Below, in pieces: positions 63,523-64,000 of a stretch of 64,000 nucleotides of DNA (positions are counted from its first letter, which is position 1; each line of letters opens with the position of its first letter). Source of the stretch: Prochlorococcus sp. AG-355-A09 (GTDB lineage: Bacteria; Cyanobacteriota; Cyanobacteriia; PCC-6307; Cyanobiaceae); NCBI GenBank assembly GCA_003280995.1, contig QCDG01000001.1:1-64000 (forward strand). The letters run 5' to 3'. The position numbers and the translations under genes were made by a program. A model generated the notes under the pieces. It did no database searches and had not been told where the DNA came from. It saw nothing but the letters and a program-made list of their open reading frames with translations.

Positions 63523-63630
63523 TCAAACTCCCTTTGATTTTTTCTCAAGTTGATTAATTAGTTTATCCAACCAAAGAGTGTTATTAATCTTTTTTGTGTT
63601 TTTAAAGTATTTCGTTTTGTATGTACTCAT
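63523..63630 (-). CDS. Micro-protein of the WLDxLIN type
   Basis: The 35 residues are basic (MSTYKTKYFKNTKKINN) then LWLDKLINQLEKK. It starts a minus-strand micro-operon and has a ribosome site (GGAGG) before the ATG. It is the paralog of the 62610 product. Confidence 0.65.
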   Translation of the reverse strand: MSTYKTKYFKNTKKINNTLWLDKLINQLEKKSKGV

Positions 63631-63820
63631 GAAGTAAAACCTCCAATCAGTGGATCTAATTTAAAGGTTATGATTCAAATTTCCTAGAGCAAAAATACTG
63701 ATTATGAATTTAGTGAAATTTTTTAAAAAAGATTAATTTATAGTTTTTATTTTATGTATTAAAACTCTTGATTCTTGTATATAACCAATACTAAATAACT
63801 TATAAAAAAGGGGTTTAATT

Positions 63821-63991
63821 ATGATTTAAATAAATCTAATTAAAAATAAAATTCAACATTCATTTGGTGGTTTTTTTGATACGTTCTCTATTGAAAGAAA
63901 ACTAACTGATGCTCAAATGGAATGTATGCAATTCGGAATTTGTAATTATGCTCCAAGACAAGTTGAGGAAGTTCCCTTTTTTCATTATTAA
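63821..63991 (+). pseudogene. Micro-gene with a stop at codon 3
   Basis: A ribosome site (aaaggggt) leads to ATG ATT TAA. Beyond the TAA the same frame stays open for 53 codons of protein-like text: KIQHSFGGFFDTFSIERK, then AQMECMQFGICNYAPR and EEVPFFHY. One base change at 63827 would restore a product of about 56 residues. Either a fresh nonsense mutation or a rare internal start explains it. Confidence 0.5.
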
Positions 63992-64000
63992 TTTGAAATC

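Noticed and set aside
1..64000. CRISPR array, insertion sequence or prophage
   Set aside because: No regularly spaced direct repeats, transposase motifs, terminal inverted repeats around a transposase, or phage structural genes were seen.

Overview
This window is a strongly AT-rich, gene-dense bacterial chromosome segment from a marine picocyanobacterium, almost certainly a high-light-adapted Prochlorococcus. The evidence is kaiB and kaiC next to rplU with no kaiA, an NblS/Hik33-type sensor kinase, several high-light-inducible (hli) genes, a plant-type ferredoxin, a photosystem II S4-domain protein, cyanobacterial DUF families (DUF1825, DUF2214), frequent TTG/GTG starts and a crowd of tiny genes. 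No insertion sequence, CRISPR array, rRNA or phage structural gene is visible.

Region 1 (1 to about 28 kb) is conserved core. It holds plsY, a DUF1825-tyrS-pyrF unit, a GIY-YIG-like protein and pepA. A long minus-strand run purC-bamA-lpxC-fabZ-lpxA-lpxB-msrA then makes lipid A and inserts outer-membrane proteins. Next come purD-nblS meeting kaiC tail to tail, kaiB diverging from rplU-rpmA, truB, a SpoIID-like protein, rnz, a lumenal pentapeptide protein, petF, prmA, serA, and a pair ending in the photosystem II S4 protein. A tRNA-Val (GAC) follows.

Region 2 (about 28 to 40 kb) is a flexible shoulder. It holds a PPOX flavoprotein, DoxX, a photolyase-like protein whose two domains appear in reversed order, a lone NAD-dependent DNA ligase adenylation domain divergent from it, an SDR, murD, pirin, DUF1643-DUF2214, a GAF protein and an HI0933-type flavoprotein.

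Region 3 (about 40 to 64 kb) is island-like. A few ordinary genes (EamA transporter, cupins, DUF805, two fatty acid desaturases, LptF/LptG permease, DUF1543, DoxX, LOG-family hydrolase) sit among roughly forty micro-genes of 15 to 80 codons. Many are single-pass membrane peptides, Cys-rich peptides or paralog pairs, often chained by stop/start overlaps. Three hli genes lie at 50.7 to 51.6 kb, flanked by two hairpin terminators that share the loop core GGGATAC and look like the 3' ends of small RNAs. Several reading frames here are broken by one stop or one frameshift, so this appears to be a zone of rapid micro-gene birth, duplication and decay. All functional calls rest on motif recognition by eye; no database search was run.
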